From positions 124,001-188,000 of the forward strand of contig CAVYTB010000009.1 in NCBI GenBank assembly GCA_963771295.1: a DNA stretch of 64,000 nt. The letters run 5' to 3'. Under the pieces are notes generated by a model. The model did not search any database, was not told the origin of the DNA, and worked only from the letters and a program-made list of their open reading frames with translations. Source of the DNA: Acidiferrum sp963771295. GTDB lineage: Bacteria > Acidobacteriota > Terriglobia > Acidiferrales > UBA7541. Numbering within the stretch: position 1 is the first letter of the stretch; every line of letters begins with the position of its first letter. Positions 62,009 to 64,000 of this stretch are shown here, piece after piece. The position numbers were made by a program, and so were the translations under genes.

Positions 62009-62036
62009 GGAGTGCGATGGCTAGCCGCCGCACTCC
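62009..62036. repeat. Palindromic repeat, family C, complete unit
   Basis: GGAGTGCG (62009-62016) and CGCACTCC (62029-62036) are perfect inverted ends around GGCTAGCC. It is the most complete copy of the family. Confidence 0.8.
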
Positions 62037-62049
62037 AAATGAGGGGGCT

Positions 62050-63474
62050 ATGAGCGAGAAGCGTCTGGAACTGGTGCGCGGGCTGGGGCCGTGGGCTTCG
62101 GCGGCCATTGTTGTGGGCACAATGATCGGCACAGGAATATTCCTGAAGCCGGCGGAAATGGCGCGCGAAGGACGAAGCATCTCTGTGGTGTTTGTGGCAT
62201 GGATTGTGGGCGGATTGCTTTCGCTGTTTGGGGCGCTGTCGTATGCGGAGCTGGGCGCGGCGATTCCGGAAGCCGGCGGAGAATATGCGTATCTACGGCG
62301 CGGATTCGGACCGGTGTGGGGATATTTGTTTGGATGGATGCACTCGATTGTAGGAAGGCCGTCGTCTGCAGCCTCGATTGCGGCGGGCATGATGCGCTTT
62401 CTGGCGTTTTATCTTCCAGCAGTGGCCGCACCAATTTTCACGGTGCACGTGGCCATTCCCGGACTTACGCAATGGATTCCGCCGTACGATTTTGTGTTTA
62501 CGTGGGGGCAACCGATGGCGGTGTTCTGGCTGGTGGTGATGACAGGCGTGAATTATCTGGGTGTGCGGCTCGGCGGAGGAGTGCAAGTCTTCCTGACCGC
62601 GATCAAAGTGGTGAGCGTGATCATTGTGATTGGCGTGGCGTTTCTGCTGCCGGGAAGCGCGACGCATGCCGGAGACACGATCTGGCCATCGGCGGTGAAT
62701 GCTGGATTGCTGAGCGCGTTCCTGGCAGCGTTGGCGGCGGCGCTGTGGGCCTATGATGGCTGGGAAGATTTGAACCTGGTGGGATCGGAAGTGACGGACC
62801 CGCAACGTAATTTTCCGCGAGCGCTGGTGGGCGGAGTGGCGTTCGTGGCGCTGGTGTACATATTGTTTAGCGCAGCGTGCTTGAAGGTGCTGCCGTTTGG
62901 CGAAATGGCGAATTCGCAGCATGTGGCGTCGGATGTGCTGGCGCGGGTGATCGGCCATGGTACGGCTACGTGGATTACGCTGGCGATGGTGATTTCGGCG
63001 CTGGGTTCTATGAACTCGTCGATTCTGAGCGGGGCGCGTGTGCCGTACGCCATGGCGCGCGATCGAATATTTTTCAAGGTTGCCGACGGGATACACCCGA
63101 AATATCGCACGCCGGGGCGCGCGCTGATTTTTCAGGGCACGCTGGCCAGCGTGATGGCGCTTTCGGGAACGTTTGAAGAGTTGACCAGCCTGTATATTTT
63201 TGCGGGCTGGATTTTTTACGGACTGGCGGTGATGGCGCTGTTCCGCTTGCGCAAGACGGAACCGGACTTGGCGCGGCCATATCGCTGCTGGGGCTATCCG
63301 TGGGTTCCGGGACTGTTTGTGGTGGGAGCGTTGGCGCTGACGGTGAATATCTGGCTTCAGCGGCCGGGACGATCGACGATTGGATTGATCTTGATTCTGG
63401 CGGGATTGCCGCTATACCGGTATTGGGCGCGGAGGAATGCGGGGCAAGATCGAGCTGCGGCGCATGGCGAATGA
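62050..63474 (+). CDS. APC-family amino acid permease
   Basis: 474 residues, about 12 helices, from ATG 62050 with GAGGGGG upstream; the frame is open farther up but only over repeats. Family marks: GPWASAAIVVGTMIGTGIFLKPAEMA (helix 1 unwound GTGIF), GALSYAELGAAIPEAGGEYAYLRRGFGPVWGYLFGWM and ALWAYDGWEDLNLVGSEVTDPQRNFPRAL. Similar to LAT-type and YfnA-type amino acid exchangers; substrate unknown. Confidence 0.92.
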   Translation: MSEKRLELVRGLGPWASAAIVVGTMIGTGIFLKPAEMAREGRSISVVFVAWIVGGLLSLFGALSYAELGAAIPEAGGEYAYLRRGFGPVWGYLFGWMHSIVGRPSSAASIAAGMMRFLAFYLPAVAAPIFTVHVAIPGLTQWIPPYDFVFTWGQPMAVFWLVVMTGVNYLGVRLGGGVQVFLTAIKVVSVIIVIGVAFLLPGSATHAGDTIWPSAVNAGLLSAFLAALAAALWAYDGWEDLNLVGSEVTDPQRNFPRALVGGVAFVALVYILFSAACLKVLPFGEMANSQHVASDVLARVIGHGTATWITLAMVISALGSMNSSILSGARVPYAMARDRIFFKVADGIHPKYRTPGRALIFQGTLASVMALSGTFEELTSLYIFAGWIFYGLAVMALFRLRKTEPDLARPYRCWGYPWVPGLFVVGALALTVNIWLQRPGRSTIGLILILAGLPLYRYWARRNAGQDRAAAHGE

Positions 63475-63482
63475 AGCAGGGC

Positions 63483-63525
63483 AAGAGAGATTCCTCACTC
63501 CGCAGACTCCGTTCGGAATGACAAA
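63483..63525. repeat. Dispersed repeat family A
   Basis: AAGAGAGATTCCTCACTCC...CGTTCGGAATGACAAATA in the convergent space between the APC permease and the last gene. It shares CCTCACTCCGCAGACTCCG with the copy at 21719. Confidence 0.8.
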
Positions 63526-63536
63526 TAAGAGAGCGG

Positions 63537-64000
63537 TTAGCGGAAGGACTGGAAATCTTTCCAGAAGGCGGGCCACGGCTGGCGTAGGCCGCGGCAGACG
63601 AACATGTCGGGATCCTCGAGGGTTTCTTCGTTGGCCGTACCATAGCGGTTCCAGGGATGACCAGCTAGTTGGCAGGATGCGAAGTGAGAGTCGACCCACT
63701 CACGCGGAAAACCCACAACGATCAGCGTTTCGGGAGGCGGGTCGCCGTAGCCGCGCTCCCAGAATGAATTGACGCCGCTGATGGCGCGCGGCAGGCCGTA
63801 GCGTTCGCCATACAGATTCAAGGCGCCAACTTCGCCGTAATTCCCTGCCAGGATGCCAAGGCGGGCGCGATCTCCGGCGGGCAGGGTGTCGCGGATATTT
63901 GCGACAGTCTCGGCAAATTCCCACCAGCCAATTTCTTCAGCCAAAGTGCCGTTGACTCTGATCGCGAAGTGCCACCAAGACGAGCCAACGGGAGCAGTGG
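63537..64000 (-). CDS. C-terminal part of a glycosyltransferase-family-39-like protein
   Basis: The frame is open to the right edge, so the N-terminus is outside the window. The visible 154 residues read EEIGWWEFAETVANIRDTLP, LGILAGNYGEVGALNLYGERYGLPRAISGVNSFWERGYGDP and NRYGTANEETLEDPDMFVCRGLR. This is the C-terminal periplasmic region that follows the membrane part in dolichyl-phosphate-mannose-type (GT39/PMT) proteins. The catalytic part is not visible, so the assignment rests on this tail alone. Confidence 0.65.
   Translation of the reverse strand, partial: TAPVGSSWWHFAIRVNGTLAEEIGWWEFAETVANIRDTLPAGDRARLGILAGNYGEVGALNLYGERYGLPRAISGVNSFWERGYGDPPPETLIVVGFPREWVDSHFASCQLAGHPWNRYGTANEETLEDPDMFVCRGLRQPWPAFWKDFQSFR

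Noticed and set aside
1..64000. tRNA, rRNA, prophage, integrase or transposase genes
   Set aside because: None of the characteristic sequences or protein motifs was seen on either strand.

Overview
The window reads as chromosomal DNA of a Gram-negative acidobacterium, probably class Terriglobia. This is inferred from two 891-residue permeases of the acidobacterial duplicated-permease type under a PadR regulator, an LpxB gene, a TonB-dependent receptor with a carboxypeptidase-like N-terminal domain, many Tat and lipoprotein signals, and short repeats whose translations give the junk peptides often seen in acidobacterial annotations. No rRNA, tRNA, phage, transposase or CRISPR array was found.

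Layout. 1-656: 3' end of a sigma-54 activator with one frame break. 733-6426 (minus): PadR regulator and two ABC permeases, with two operator-like dyads before them and a divergent Tat-exported GH51 arabinofuranosidase (6548-8194). 8528-13270: TonB-domain protein, PilZ protein, glutamine synthetase, a largely gene-free stretch with repeats and structured sequence, and a flavin-dependent oxidoreductase. 13482-17462: PAS-GGDEF protein, M48 protease, DUF1254 lipoprotein. 17595-22479: SRP RNA, dnaX, ybaB, a histidine kinase and recR. 22718-27920: Mpo1-like protein, a 913-residue PilZ/coiled-coil protein and three unknown proteins. 27917-36755: asymmetric ABC exporter pair, lpxB, a catalytically dead M1-type peptidase with TPRs, and a serine hydrolase.

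37047-48916 (minus): Tat-exported carbonic anhydrase, MidA-type methyltransferase, macro-domain hydrolase, an ArsC/Spx-family gene with an in-frame TGA at the redox cysteine, rhodanese, then an aromatic-CoA-type cluster (BoxB/PaaA-like di-iron oxygenase, PaaG-like isomerase, uracil-DNA glycosylase, enoyl-CoA hydratase, TetR regulator), DUF3788, ornithine cyclodeaminase family, SH3-domain protein and a frame-broken phosphofructokinase. 49051-52846: DoxX, PspC, fused branched-chain 2-oxoacid dehydrogenase E1, small unknown. 52954-58461: a copper-type group (Cys/His/Met-rich secreted protein, TonB receptor, CusF-like lipoprotein), then a fluoride riboswitch with overlapping terminator driving crcB, DUF190 and an MFS transporter. 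58559-64000: alpha-solenoid protein, BadF-type sugar kinase, sodium:solute symporter, APC permease and the C-terminal part of a glycosyltransferase-like protein.

The most notable item is the minus-strand gene 39784-40131. Its UGA falls exactly on the first Cys of the family's CxxC motif. A hairpin with the AGGUCU loop of the E. coli fdhF SECIS lies 16-31 nt after the UGA. I read it as a probable ArsC/Spx-like selenoprotein. Several families of short palindromic repeats are scattered between genes, and one sits inside a coding region.
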